From Paraclostridium dentum (GTDB taxonomy: Bacteria; Bacillota; Clostridia; Peptostreptococcales; Peptostreptococcaceae): 64,000 bases of DNA. Shown piece after piece: positions 52,560-61,337 of the stretch. The translations under genes were made by a program, and so were the position numbers. The stretch covers positions 146,349-210,348 of the forward strand of contig NZ_WIPK01000004.1 in the NCBI RefSeq assembly GCF_012922555.1, read 5' to 3'. Positions within the stretch are counted from its first letter, which is position 1, and each line of letters starts with the position of its first letter. The notes under the pieces are model-generated. The model did not search any database, was not told the DNA's origin, and saw nothing but the letters and a program-made list of their open reading frames with translations.

Positions 52560-53762
52560 TTAATTTCTATAAAACTTTATTATAAATTTTGCTCCTCCTG
52601 TTTCCTTATTTAAAGCAGTGATTTCACCGTTTTGTTTCTTAATTATAGACATTGAAAGAGCGAGCCCAATTCCTACACTATTTTTAGATGAATTAGCACC
52701 CTTATAAAATCTAGTAAATAAATGGGGAATATCCTTTTTATCAAATCCTTTACCATTATCTTCAATTATTATTTGCGTGCATAAAGGATCTTGTTTATAA
52801 TCTATAGAGATTACTCCACAATATGGTGTATGTTCGTAGCAATTTTTGACTATATTAAGAATTGCTTCGCTTGTCCAATGAAAATCACCATTAAAACACA
52901 TATCACTATTATCTTTAATAAAAAGTTGTTGATTCTTTTTTCCTATCATTAAACGCAAAGGTTCAACAGCTACACATATCAATTCATAGACATTAATAGG
53001 TTTATATTCTAATTGAATTGAATCTGCATCTATTTTTGAAAGTATTAATAATGATGATACTAAATAATTTAGACGCTCTATCTGTGCTGAGATACTTCCA
53101 ATATATAAAGCTTCATCCCCTTCAATATTGCTAGATTCTAATAATTCAATCATCAATGACATAGACGTAATCGGAGTTTTAAGTTGGTGGGAGATATCTG
53201 CAAGGTTATTGCATAGATTTTCTTTTTCTACTCTTTCTTTTTCTCGGCTTTCTCTAAGCGTCATAACAGTTTTATATAATTCATCTTCTAGTATTGAAAA
53301 TTCATCTTCTTTGCTTTTAATCTGCATTGTATAATCGCCTTGGTTTATATCATAAAGATATTTGGCCAAACTATCTATGCGCTTACCTTTTATAATATTT
53401 GAAACTACTAGAGATACTACAAAATAAGAAAATATTGCTACAATTAGTATTAAAATCACATTTAGTACATTGCTAAATCCTTGGTTAGTGTTGAAAATAA
53501 AGTTTGAACTTTCTATATAACCATATTGATTTAATATTTTCTTCCCATTATTTATATCTGTTTCATTTTTATTTTTTAGTGCTGATACTAAGTCTTGTTC
53601 AATATCCGCATTAGTATTAGCTCCAACTTCTATAAGTTGTGCCGCTTTTTCATAAAACATGTTCTCTGATTGCTTGTAAATAAAAGCACAACATATAACA
53701 CAAAAAATTGTTATATATATAAAGCTTGTAGCTAACCATATCCTCATACCTTTTTTATTCAT
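52560..53762 (-). CDS. Sensor histidine kinase linked to the ABC exporter
   Basis: A 400-residue kinase with TM1 (about 8-28), a short extracellular loop (about 65 residues), TM2 (about 100-122), HAMP, HisKA with LADISHQLKTPITSM, N box IVKNCYEHTP, G1 EDNGKGF and G2 SVGIGLALSMSI. Short extracellular region and the partner transporter suggest it senses antimicrobial peptide stress, perhaps with help of the permease. GGAGG lies 12 bases before the ATG. Eight bp after the regulator gene. Confidence 0.9.
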   Translation of the reverse strand: MNKKGMRIWLATSFIYITIFCVICCAFIYKQSENMFYEKAAQLIEVGANTNADIEQDLVSALKNKNETDINNGKKILNQYGYIESSNFIFNTNQGFSNVLNVILILIVAIFSYFVVSLVVSNIIKGKRIDSLAKYLYDINQGDYTMQIKSKEDEFSILEDELYKTVMTLRESREKERVEKENLCNNLADISHQLKTPITSMSLMIELLESSNIEGDEALYIGSISAQIERLNYLVSSLLILSKIDADSIQLEYKPINVYELICVAVEPLRLMIGKKNQQLFIKDNSDMCFNGDFHWTSEAILNIVKNCYEHTPYCGVISIDYKQDPLCTQIIIEDNGKGFDKKDIPHLFTRFYKGANSSKNSVGIGLALSMSIIKKQNGEITALNKETGGAKFIIKFYRN

Positions 53763-53769
53763 ATAAAAT

Positions 53770-54435
53770 TTAATCCTCCAACCTATAACCTACCCCTCTT
53801 ACAGTTTTAATAAAAGATGTATCTTCTAACTTCTCTCTAAGACGCTTTATTGCTACTGATAATGTGTTGTTATTTACAAATTCTCCATTAACATCCCATA
53901 ACTTTCCCAGCAATGCAGATCTTGTTAAAGTTCGATTTTTATTTTCTAATAATTGTAATAATAAATTATACTCACCAACTGTTAATTCTACCTCTTGGTT
54001 GTTTTTATACACTCTTGATTGAGATTTTATTACTTTAATGTTTTTGCAACATAAAATATCTTCTTGGATTTGCTGCTTTACTGTTCTACGCAACACAGCA
54101 CTAATACGAGATTGTAAAACGCTTAATTTAAAGGGTTTTGTAATATAGTCATCTCCCCCCATATCTAATCCTTTTATCATATTGCTGTCTTCATCATTGA
54201 TAGTGAGAAAAATAATAGGGATATCTTTAATTTCTTTTACATAACGACAAAACTCAAATCCTGATCCATCAGGCAGATTTAAGTCTAATAATATTAAATC
54301 TATATCTGGTTTAAAAAGTTCTTTTCCTCTTTCTATATTTTCACCATTAATAACGTTATAGTTGCTTTTAGATAAAAATGATTTAACTCCGAAAGCAATT
54401 GTATCGTCATCTTCAATTATCAAAATATTAAACAT
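53770..54435 (-). CDS. OmpR-family response regulator linked to the ABC exporter
   Basis: A 221-residue regulator: receiver with acidic pair in IIEDDD, phospho-acceptor Asp51 in ILLDLNLPDG, Lys in TKPF; C-terminal winged helix with NNNTLSVAIKRLREKL and VRGVGYRLED. First gene of the RR-HK-ATPase-permease unit and expected to activate the transporter. AAGGAGATAAGTAG precedes the ATG. Confidence 0.92.
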   Translation of the reverse strand: MFNILIIEDDDTIAFGVKSFLSKSNYNVINGENIERGKELFKPDIDLILLDLNLPDGSGFEFCRYVKEIKDIPIIFLTINDEDSNMIKGLDMGGDDYITKPFKLSVLQSRISAVLRRTVKQQIQEDILCCKNIKVIKSQSRVYKNNQEVELTVGEYNLLLQLLENKNRTLTRSALLGKLWDVNGEFVNNNTLSVAIKRLREKLEDTSFIKTVRGVGYRLED

Positions 54436-54824
54436 CTACTTATCTCCTTTTTTATTATCAAGTTCAACTGGCAATTATTATAATATATTATTTTATTTAA
54501 AATCAATGTCGAAGTTTGTATTATATTCAATTTTTATATCTTAATTAAAATGCTACCTTTATAAATACCTAAAAAAAGAGAGTAATTAATAGCTCTAAAT
54601 CAATGGAGAGATTAACTATTTATCCTATAAATATAAGTATATTAATCTTCTTTTTTGTTTTATAAAAGATATATGTTTTTTATTTTATTAATTAATCATT
54701 CATTAGATGCATATATAATATTTGAGTAAGAACTCTAAAAATGTTATAATTTTGTAATCGTCAAAATTTACAAAATGCTTTATTATATTAGTATCTGTTT
54801 AAATTATTTTAAAGGAGATTAATT
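54436..54824. other. Intergenic region between divergent genes
   Basis: 389 bp, very AT-rich, between the response regulator and the DUF1002 gene. It must contain both promoters. No ORF, strong hairpin or recognisable operator seen. Confidence 0.5.
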
Positions 54825-56069
54825 ATGAGTTTAAAAAAGAGAGTTACGTCAATTATTATATGTTGTACTGTTATATTAGGAAGTTTTAGTTTAGTATTCG
54901 CAGATTCTTCAAGAGTTGTTACTTTAGGAGCTAACTTAAGTGCTGAGCAAAAACAAACTATGCTAAAATACTTCGGTGTAAACCAAAATGATGCAGTTGT
55001 ACTTGAAGTAAATAACCAAGAAGAAAGAAAGTATTTACAAGGTATAGCCCCTGAGGCCCAAATAGGAACTAAAACTTATTCTTGTGCTTATGTTGAACCT
55101 ACTAAGGCGGGAAGTGGAATAAACGTAAAAACAGCAAATATTACGTGGGTTACTTCAGCTATGATAGCTAGTACACTTGCTAGTTTAGGTATAACTGATG
55201 CTAACTGTGTAATAGCGGCTAATTTCCCTGTAAGTGGAACAGGAGCCCTTACTGGTGTAATGAAGGCCTATGAGGATGCTACTGGTAAGCCTCTAGATGA
55301 AAATAAGAAAGAAATAGCTACAGAAGAACTAGTTGTAACTGGAGACTTAGGCCAAGATATCGGTCAAGATAAAGCTACAGGAATAGTTAATGATGTAAAA
55401 ACACAAGTTATTAAGAATAATACTAGCGATACAGTTCAAATCGCAGATACAATAAATAATATTACTAATAACTATAATGTAACATTATCACCTGAACAAC
55501 AAAAACAATTAGAAGATTTAATGCTTAAAATTTCTAAGCAAGATTATGACTACGGTAAAATGAAAGATGCTTTAAATAGCGTATCAGATACTGTAAATGA
55601 AAATTTAAAAGATCTAGGCGAAAGTGTAAATAATTCAGGTATATTAGATACCGTTAAAGGATGGTTTACTGGAATCGGAGATTGGTTTGCTGGATTAACA
55701 GGTTCTAAAGATGAAAATCTAGGTATATTAGAAAATACAAATGATAGTTTACTTGGTGAAAATGCACACATAGATGCTACTAACAAAGATGCTATAAATT
55801 TACCTTCTAGTGAACAAGTTGAAGGATTCTTTGGTAAGGTATGGCATTGGTTTACAGGATTATTCAATGGAGATTCTAACAACTCAGAAAATAATAACAA
55901 TAATACAACTGAAACAAGTTCTCCAAATGAAAGCCCTAAGCAATCTAATGAATCTAATTCTAATGAAGTTAACAACAATGAAAATGTAGATTTAAATAAT
56001 AATTCAAATACAAATCCAGTTGAAAACCAAAATAATAACGCAGACAATAATACACAACAAAATAACTAA
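54825..56069 (+). CDS. Secreted DUF1002 protein with Trp-rich segments and Asn-rich tail
   Basis: A 414-residue exported protein. Signal peptide with cleavage near VFADS (residue 27). Residues about 30-260 match DUF1002 (GVNQNDAVVLEVNNQEER, ITWVTSAMIASTLASLGI, NFPVSGTGALTGVMKAYE). Two Trp/Gly-rich amphipathic segments follow: VKGWFTGIGDWFAGLTGS (277-294) and FFGKVWHWFTGLFNGD (335-350). The tail (351-414) is Asn/Ser/Glu-rich and disordered. No sortase motif. Function of DUF1002 unknown. AAAGGAGATTAATT before the ATG. Confidence 0.85.
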   Translation: MSLKKRVTSIIICCTVILGSFSLVFADSSRVVTLGANLSAEQKQTMLKYFGVNQNDAVVLEVNNQEERKYLQGIAPEAQIGTKTYSCAYVEPTKAGSGINVKTANITWVTSAMIASTLASLGITDANCVIAANFPVSGTGALTGVMKAYEDATGKPLDENKKEIATEELVVTGDLGQDIGQDKATGIVNDVKTQVIKNNTSDTVQIADTINNITNNYNVTLSPEQQKQLEDLMLKISKQDYDYGKMKDALNSVSDTVNENLKDLGESVNNSGILDTVKGWFTGIGDWFAGLTGSKDENLGILENTNDSLLGENAHIDATNKDAINLPSSEQVEGFFGKVWHWFTGLFNGDSNNSENNNNNTTETSSPNESPKQSNESNSNEVNNNENVDLNNNSNTNPVENQNNNADNNTQQNN

Positions 56070-56073
56070 AATA

Positions 56074-56103
56074 AAAAGGCAGATAAATTATTATCTGCCT
56101 TTT
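56074..56103. terminator. Bidirectional terminator between the DUF1002 gene and fliN
   Basis: AAAAGGCAGATAA pairs with TTATCTGCCTTTT around a short AT loop, directly before the fliN stop at 56107. Confidence 0.8.
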
Positions 56104-56106
56104 ATA

Positions 56107-56370
56107 TTATCCTATAGTCTTTACTAGCTCTTCTTCACCTAATATGCGCGTTATTCTAACTCCGAAATTTTCATCTACAATTACAACTTGTCCATAACCA
56201 ATTTTTCTACCATTTACATTGATTTCAACTTCTTGCCCTTCAAATGTATCTAGCTCAATTAAAGATCCTTTTGATAACTCAAATATATCTTTTAATGCTA
56301 TTTTCGTTCTACCAAGTACCGCACTTACTTTAAGTTCTATATCTAATACTCTATCAAAATTTTCACTCAT
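56107..56370 (-). CDS. fliN: Flagellar motor switch protein FliN-like
   Basis: An 87-residue SpoA (FliN/FliM C-terminal) domain: VLDIELKVSAVLGRTKIALKDI, LDTFEGQEVEINVNGRKIGYGQVVIVDENFGVRI. It is just the SpoA domain with no N-terminal CheC-like part as in FliY. It forms the lower ring of the flagellar switch. Four bp after fliM; last gene of the chemotaxis operon. Confidence 0.88.
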   Translation of the reverse strand: MSENFDRVLDIELKVSAVLGRTKIALKDIFELSKGSLIELDTFEGQEVEINVNGRKIGYGQVVIVDENFGVRITRILGEEELVKTIG

Positions 56371-56374
56371 ATGA

Positions 56375-57262
56375 TTACACTTCCTTTTTTACACTATCTG
56401 TTATAATAACACCACGCTTATTTTTAATAAGCCCTGGTTTGCATTTAAAAGATCTTGCGCCTCCTACATTAAGGTCTATATCTCCATCTATTTTAGTATC
56501 TAGAGTTATAACATCTCCAAGCTTTAAGTCTAATAACTCTTCTACACTTATTTCAGTTCTACCTAATACTGCAATCATTTCTGCACTTGTTCCACAAATT
56601 TTATTATAAATAGCATTTGTGAATTCAAAGTCATATTCAATATTTTTACTTTTAAAAAGTCTTTTTGGCTCTAATTGCTCTAATACCGGTTCCATACAAC
56701 TGTATGGGTTGCAGAAAGACATTCTACCTACTTCTTTATTTCCATCCATCATTCTCATGTGAGATATTAATACCGACTCACTAACTGGATATTTTTTACT
56801 AGAACCTACATTTGTGTAAACATTAGAAACTTCTCTATGATCACAACCTTCAAATATATGCATTTTAGTTAAAAACTTACTACCTATATAAGATATTAAC
56901 TCTCGGTCTACTTCTGTTAACTCTCTATTGTAATCACTGAATACTCCATCTCCTCCAAGTATTAAATCTACAAATGTAAGCGCAACACTCTTATCAATTT
57001 GATATATAAGACCTTGAATTAGTGGCTGTATTGAATGTTCAATAATTACTGAGTCATTAGAAATCATATTCATAAACTCTTCGTAGTTTGTTTGTTCTAT
57101 TTTTTCTAATTTACACACTATATTAGGTCTTTTTAATTCATAAGCTACAAATAAATTTATATTCTTGCAAAATTCTTCTTCTATTATAGATAAGAATCTC
57201 ATATTTCCTGTAGAATATCTTTGCGGCTTTTTAAAGTCATATACAACAATTCCTTGGCTCAT
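56375..57262 (-). CDS. fliM: Flagellar motor switch protein FliM, short N-terminus
   Basis: A 295-residue FliM: CheC-like middle domain (about 20-200; VALTFVDLILGGDG) and C-terminal SpoA domain (VLGRTEISVEELLDLKLGDVI). It begins at VYDFKKPQRYS, where usual FliM proteins have about 35-40 preceding residues containing the LSQxEIDxLL peptide that binds phospho-CheY. An in-frame stop (TAA) lies a few codons upstream of the ATG, so the short form is real. Ribosome site AGGAG is 13 bases away. Follows cheY after 121 bp. Confidence 0.87.
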   Translation of the reverse strand: MSQGIVVYDFKKPQRYSTGNMRFLSIIEEEFCKNINLFVAYELKRPNIVCKLEKIEQTNYEEFMNMISNDSVIIEHSIQPLIQGLIYQIDKSVALTFVDLILGGDGVFSDYNRELTEVDRELISYIGSKFLTKMHIFEGCDHREVSNVYTNVGSSKKYPVSESVLISHMRMMDGNKEVGRMSFCNPYSCMEPVLEQLEPKRLFKSKNIEYDFEFTNAIYNKICGTSAEMIAVLGRTEISVEELLDLKLGDVITLDTKIDGDIDLNVGGARSFKCKPGLIKNKRGVIITDSVKKEV

Positions 57263-57383
57263 AATATATCTTTATCTCCTCTATAAATTTCATTGCTTTA
57301 AAAGGTCATATACAGTTTTTCATACTTTAAGACTATATAAATAAATCTTTGGATAATATAAAATAACCTCTTATACTTTAATT

Positions 57384-57737
57384 TTATAACTTAGATAAAG
57401 CTGATACTATGATTTCCTCTTTAAATGGCTTTACTATAAATCCTTTTGCTCCATATATTATAGCTTCTTTCATTCTAGCTTCTTGTCCTAATGCCGAAAC
57501 CATTACTACAGAAGCTGCTGGATCAATTTTTTTAATTTCTCTTAGTGCTTGTAACCCATCCATTTCTGGCATAGTTATATCTAATGTTACTATGTCTGGT
57601 TGTAATTCTTGATATTTTTCAATGGCCATTACTCCATTTTCTGCTTCTCCTACTATTTCAAAATCATAATTTTGAAGCATCGTACGTATAGACATACGCA
57701 TAAATGCTGCATCATCAACTATTAATACTCTTTTCAT
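57384..57737 (-). CDS. cheY: Chemotaxis response regulator CheY
   Basis: A 117-residue single receiver domain: VDDAAFMRMS, phospho-acceptor Asp53 in VTLDITMPEMDG, Thr/Ser switch in MVSALGQE and Lys in GFIVKPFK. It carries the signal from CheA to the flagellar switch. Start set to ATG 57737, after GGAGGAAGAAATT; an upstream ATG at 57752 lies inside the ribosome site. Confidence 0.93.
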   Translation of the reverse strand: MKRVLIVDDAAFMRMSIRTMLQNYDFEIVGEAENGVMAIEKYQELQPDIVTLDITMPEMDGLQALREIKKIDPAASVVMVSALGQEARMKEAIIYGAKGFIVKPFKEEIIVSALSKL

Positions 57738-57779
57738 AATTTCTTCCTCCATTTATGTCAATTATTATCTTTTTTTATC

Positions 57780-58586
57780 TTATATTTTTCTATACACTGA
57801 TGGTTTAACTCTTTGAAAATCGGTTTGCAGGTTAGATAAATTTTCTGACATACCTATAATCAAATACCCTCCAGGTTTAAGTGAGTCATACAACCTCTTT
57901 ATTAATCTTTGCTTTGTAGGTGTATCAAAATATATCATTACATTTCTACAAAAAATAACATCGTATTTGCATTTTTCCCAACCTAAACTATTATTTAAAT
58001 TAAAGTATTTAAAATCAATTAACTCTTTTACATTATCATCAATCACATAGTTTTTTTCACTTACTTTTTTAAAAAAACTCTTTTTCCATACAACTGGCAA
58101 TTTTGATATTTTATCTTCTGAATAAATTCCAGCCTTTGCTTGTTTTAATACATTATCAGAAATATCTGATGCAGTTATACTAACTTTAAATTTTGAACTT
58201 TTTCCAAGTATAGATGATACTAACATCGCAATACAATAAGGCTCTTCTCCTGTAGATGATGCGGCTGACCAAATTTTAATTCCACCAGCATGAGGTCTTT
58301 TTAAGCTAGGCATTAGTATTTCATTTTTTAAAAAATCATAATGTTGCTCTTCTCTCATAAAATATGTAAAATTTGTAGTAAGCTTCTCTACAAGTGTTGA
58401 TGCTTGTTCTCCTGTGCTGTCTTTCATTAGATTATCTATGTAACCTTTAAAATCCGTAAATCCTAATTTTTTTACCATTAATAATAATCTAGTTTCTATT
58501 AATGTTCTTTTGTTTTCTAAGTTTATTCCATAGTTATTATACATATAATTTTTTAGTCGTAAAAAATCTTGATTAGTTAGTTCCAT
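57780..58586 (-). CDS. cheR: Chemotaxis protein methyltransferase CheR
   Basis: A 268-residue SAM-dependent glutamate methyltransferase: N-terminal helical domain (TNFTYFMREEQHYDFL) and SAM-binding domain with KIWSAASSTGEEPYCIAML, YDVIFCRNVMIYF and GGYLIIGMSENL. It methylates receptors for adaptation. ATG 58586 chosen, with GAGG nine bases upstream; the ATG three codons earlier abuts it. Overlaps cheW by 14 bp. Confidence 0.93.
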   Translation of the reverse strand: MELTNQDFLRLKNYMYNNYGINLENKRTLIETRLLLMVKKLGFTDFKGYIDNLMKDSTGEQASTLVEKLTTNFTYFMREEQHYDFLKNEILMPSLKRPHAGGIKIWSAASSTGEEPYCIAMLVSSILGKSSKFKVSITASDISDNVLKQAKAGIYSEDKISKLPVVWKKSFFKKVSEKNYVIDDNVKELIDFKYFNLNNSLGWEKCKYDVIFCRNVMIYFDTPTKQRLIKRLYDSLKPGGYLIIGMSENLSNLQTDFQRVKPSVYRKI

Positions 58587-59052
58587 CGTTAACATCCTCT
58601 ATAATTTTCACTAAAGAATCGCAGTCTAATATCATTTGAACATCATCATTAATTTCACTAACACCTTTTATAAAGTTTTGTTTGTAGTCTTCTTTACTTG
58701 AGTTCATTTTCATAATTTGATTAGGTAAAATAGTAATAACTTCATTTACTGCGTCAACAATCAGTCCAATTTTTTCCATACCATTCTCTATTATAATTAT
58801 ACACGTTCTTTCATTATAGTCTATAGGTTCTATATCAAATCTCATTCTAGCATCCATAACAGGTATAATATTACTTCTTAAATTTATAATACCCTTCATA
58901 TATTCAGGAAGAAAAGGAACCTTTGTTATTGGTAATACCTCAATAATTTCTATAATGTAATTTGATGATAGTGCATATTTTTGACCGTTTATAATAAACA
59001 CCATGTATAAATCATCAATTTTACCTTCTATTATTTCATCATTTGCATTCAC
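58573..59052 (-). CDS. cheW: Chemotaxis adaptor CheW
   Basis: A 159-residue CheW: YMVFIINGQKYALSSNYIIEI, KVPFLPEYMKGIINLRSNIIPVMD and IGLIVDAVNEVITI, the double SH3-like CheW fold. It couples receptors to CheA. GTG start at 59052, eight bases after GGAGGGTG. Confidence 0.93.
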   Translation of the reverse strand: MNANDEIIEGKIDDLYMVFIINGQKYALSSNYIIEIIEVLPITKVPFLPEYMKGIINLRSNIIPVMDARMRFDIEPIDYNERTCIIIIENGMEKIGLIVDAVNEVITILPNQIMKMNSSKEDYKQNFIKGVSEINDDVQMILDCDSLVKIIEDVNDGTN

Positions 59053-59070
59053 AAATAATACACCCTCCTT

Positions 59071-59556
59071 TTAAATAACTTTTTCGCGTTTTCCAACACT
59101 CTTAATAGTTAGCTTATTTGTAAGAGTATCAAAGACAATAGTCCTTCCACAAGAACCTAATACATCTTCAGAAACAATAGAAATATTCAACTTAGCTAAC
59201 GTCTCTTTGCATGATTTTACATTTTTTTCTCCAATAGTAAAAATACTACTACTAGAGTTTTTAAAATTAAACATATGTGCACCACCAGCTAACTTAGCTC
59301 TTATAAGTCTTTGGTTAGCTCCAGATTTTATCATTTGTTCATATAATAAATAAATTCCACTATCTGCATACTTCGATTTGTTATCCATTTTTTTATCAAC
59401 CTTTGAATCTGGAAGCAAAATATGTACTAATCCTGCAATCTTATTTATTTCATCATACAAAACTACGCCACAACATGACCCAAGTCCAACAGTCATTATC
59501 TTTTCTGGTGCTCTTACAATGTTAGATTCTGCTATTCCTACTGTTATAATTTTCAT
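59071..59556 (-). CDS. cheD: Chemoreceptor glutamine deamidase CheD
   Basis: A 161-residue CheD with the catalytic triad region: MTVGLGSCCGVVLYD (Cys28) and GLVHILLPDS (His45). It deamidates receptor glutamines and binds CheC. ATG 59556 is supported by AGGAGAACAGTTA; a longer frame starts inside the cheC end. Overlap of ribosome site with the cheC stop region indicates coupling. Confidence 0.93.
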   Translation of the reverse strand: MKIITVGIAESNIVRAPEKIMTVGLGSCCGVVLYDEINKIAGLVHILLPDSKVDKKMDNKSKYADSGIYLLYEQMIKSGANQRLIRAKLAGGAHMFNFKNSSSSIFTIGEKNVKSCKETLAKLNISIVSEDVLGSCGRTIVFDTLTNKLTIKSVGKREKVI

Positions 59557-59567
59557 TAACTGTTCTC

Positions 59568-60182
59568 CTAACAAGCAAAACCTAGTGAGGATAGTAATTT
59601 TTCACATGACTCAACTTTAGGAATAAAATAATATTTACCTTCTATATTGTTATCTGTCGTAAAGAAATCAGTCTCTATACATAATATTGAATCTGAAACT
59701 GGCCCATATAATGATATAGGTAGATTCATAATTGCTCTGACCATATCTACACTGAAATATGGAATAGAAGGATCAATACTTAAACTAGTCATATCTGATA
59801 TTGCTGTTAAGTATGTCCCACATAATATGTTGCAAATTTCTCCTATTGAACTTAATTCTTTACGTACTAAATCATAATCTTCTTTATCAAATTCTAAGTT
59901 AGTTCCAGTTACTTTTGATAGTAAATTAATAGCAGAATCAAGTTTCATTATAACCAGTATAAAACCTTCCATGTCTCCTGATAATTGTAAAACAGTTCCT
60001 ACAACTAACTCTTCTGGAGAATCATAACTATTAGTTATATCAGAAAAACTGATTAAATCACTCTTTGGTATTCCTATATCTACAATCTCATTTAACATCA
60101 TACCTAATGAAGTAGATGCATTTCCTGATCCTATATTACTAATTTCTCGAAATACATTTAATTTATCACATTCAAAGTTCAT
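59568..60182 (-). CDS. cheC: CheY-P phosphatase CheC
   Basis: A 204-residue CheC with both phosphatase centres: EISNIGSGNASTSLG (about 13-27) and EICNILCGTYLTAIS (about 115-129), each with the E-xx-N pattern. CheC dephosphorylates CheY-P and is enhanced by CheD. Weak AAAGTAGG ribosome site before the ATG. Confidence 0.92.
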   Translation of the reverse strand: MNFECDKLNVFREISNIGSGNASTSLGMMLNEIVDIGIPKSDLISFSDITNSYDSPEELVVGTVLQLSGDMEGFILVIMKLDSAINLLSKVTGTNLEFDKEDYDLVRKELSSIGEICNILCGTYLTAISDMTSLSIDPSIPYFSVDMVRAIMNLPISLYGPVSDSILCIETDFFTTDNNIEGKYYFIPKVESCEKLLSSLGFAC

Positions 60183-60199
60183 ATATACCTACTTTCTAT

Positions 60200-61279
60200 C
60201 TACTCTTTATCTCTTATTGTAGATTCTGATCTTTTTAATTGATTTAATATTGCATTTGGTATCATATCTAAAGAAGTTTCTTTCAAAACTGCTCCAATAT
60301 TTTTTGCTGCCATAGGCATTCCATAAACAACACATGAATGCCTATTTTGCCCTAATGTATATCCACCTGCATTCTTTATATCAAGTAGTCCTTTAGCTCC
60401 ATCGGATCCCATTCCCGTTAAAATAATACCTATAGTATTTTTTTTCGAAGCTTTTGCTACTGATTGAAATAAATAATCTACTGAAGGGCAGTGTCCAGTG
60501 ACTTTTTCACCCTCTTTAATTTCTAATACATATTTATTATTTCTTTTTTCAACTCCCATTTGTAAAGCTCCAGGAGCTATATATGCATGTCCACTTAGAA
60601 TTTCTTGCCCATCTTTACCTTCACATACATTTATAACGCACTCTTTATCTAACCTCTCTGCATATCTTTGAGTAAATACAGGTGGCATATGTTGAGTTAT
60701 TACTATTCCTGGTAAGCCAGCTGGTAACTGTTTTAACAGTTTTCCAACAGCCTCTACTCCTCCCATAGAAGCTCCAATAGCAATTATATCTGTATTAGAT
60801 TTACTTCTTATGTTTTTTGTCACACTTTTTTTATTTGCAACAGTGTTAGGTTTATTTAAATTATTTCTTGAATAATTATCTTTAACTAGTTTAGCTACAG
60901 ATGCCTCTTTTATTTTACTTGCTAAGTCGTTTGCAAAATTGTTCATTCCTCTTGAGTCTGGTTTTTCTACAAATCCAACTGCTCCTGCATTTATTGCCTC
61001 AAAGCATCTATCATCTGCTCCACTTATAACAATAGTTGGTATTGGGCATTGTTCCATTAAAATTTTTAAAAACTCAATACCACTCATACCTGGCATCTCA
61101 ATGTCTAATGTCAATACATCTGGTCTTAGTTCAATTATTTTATCTCTAGCTTCATAAGGGTCTTTAGCTGTTCCTACAATCTCTAATTCTGAAAATTCTT
61201 GAAGATACTTAGCTATGACACGACGAAATATACTAGAATCATCAATTATTAGAACTTTTATTTTTTTATTTACTTCCAT
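60200..61279 (-). CDS. cheB: Chemotaxis methylesterase/glutamine amidase CheB
   Basis: A 359-residue CheB: receiver (phospho-acceptor Asp59 in VLTLDIEMPG), a 30-residue linker rich in Asn/Lys, and the esterase domain with Ser171 (IAIGASMGGVEA), His197 (ITQHMPPVF) and Asp293 (GMGSDGAKGL). It removes receptor methyl groups. Both CheD and CheB are present. AAGGAGAGACGTTAT before the ATG. Confidence 0.95.
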   Translation of the reverse strand: MEVNKKIKVLIIDDSSIFRRVIAKYLQEFSELEIVGTAKDPYEARDKIIELRPDVLTLDIEMPGMSGIEFLKILMEQCPIPTIVISGADDRCFEAINAGAVGFVEKPDSRGMNNFANDLASKIKEASVAKLVKDNYSRNNLNKPNTVANKKSVTKNIRSKSNTDIIAIGASMGGVEAVGKLLKQLPAGLPGIVITQHMPPVFTQRYAERLDKECVINVCEGKDGQEILSGHAYIAPGALQMGVEKRNNKYVLEIKEGEKVTGHCPSVDYLFQSVAKASKKNTIGIILTGMGSDGAKGLLDIKNAGGYTLGQNRHSCVVYGMPMAAKNIGAVLKETSLDMIPNAILNQLKRSESTIRDKE

Positions 61280-61337
61280 ATAACGTCTCTCCTTCTGAGT
61301 ATTTACGATGTCTTCTAACTTTAGTTTGATTTTTTTA

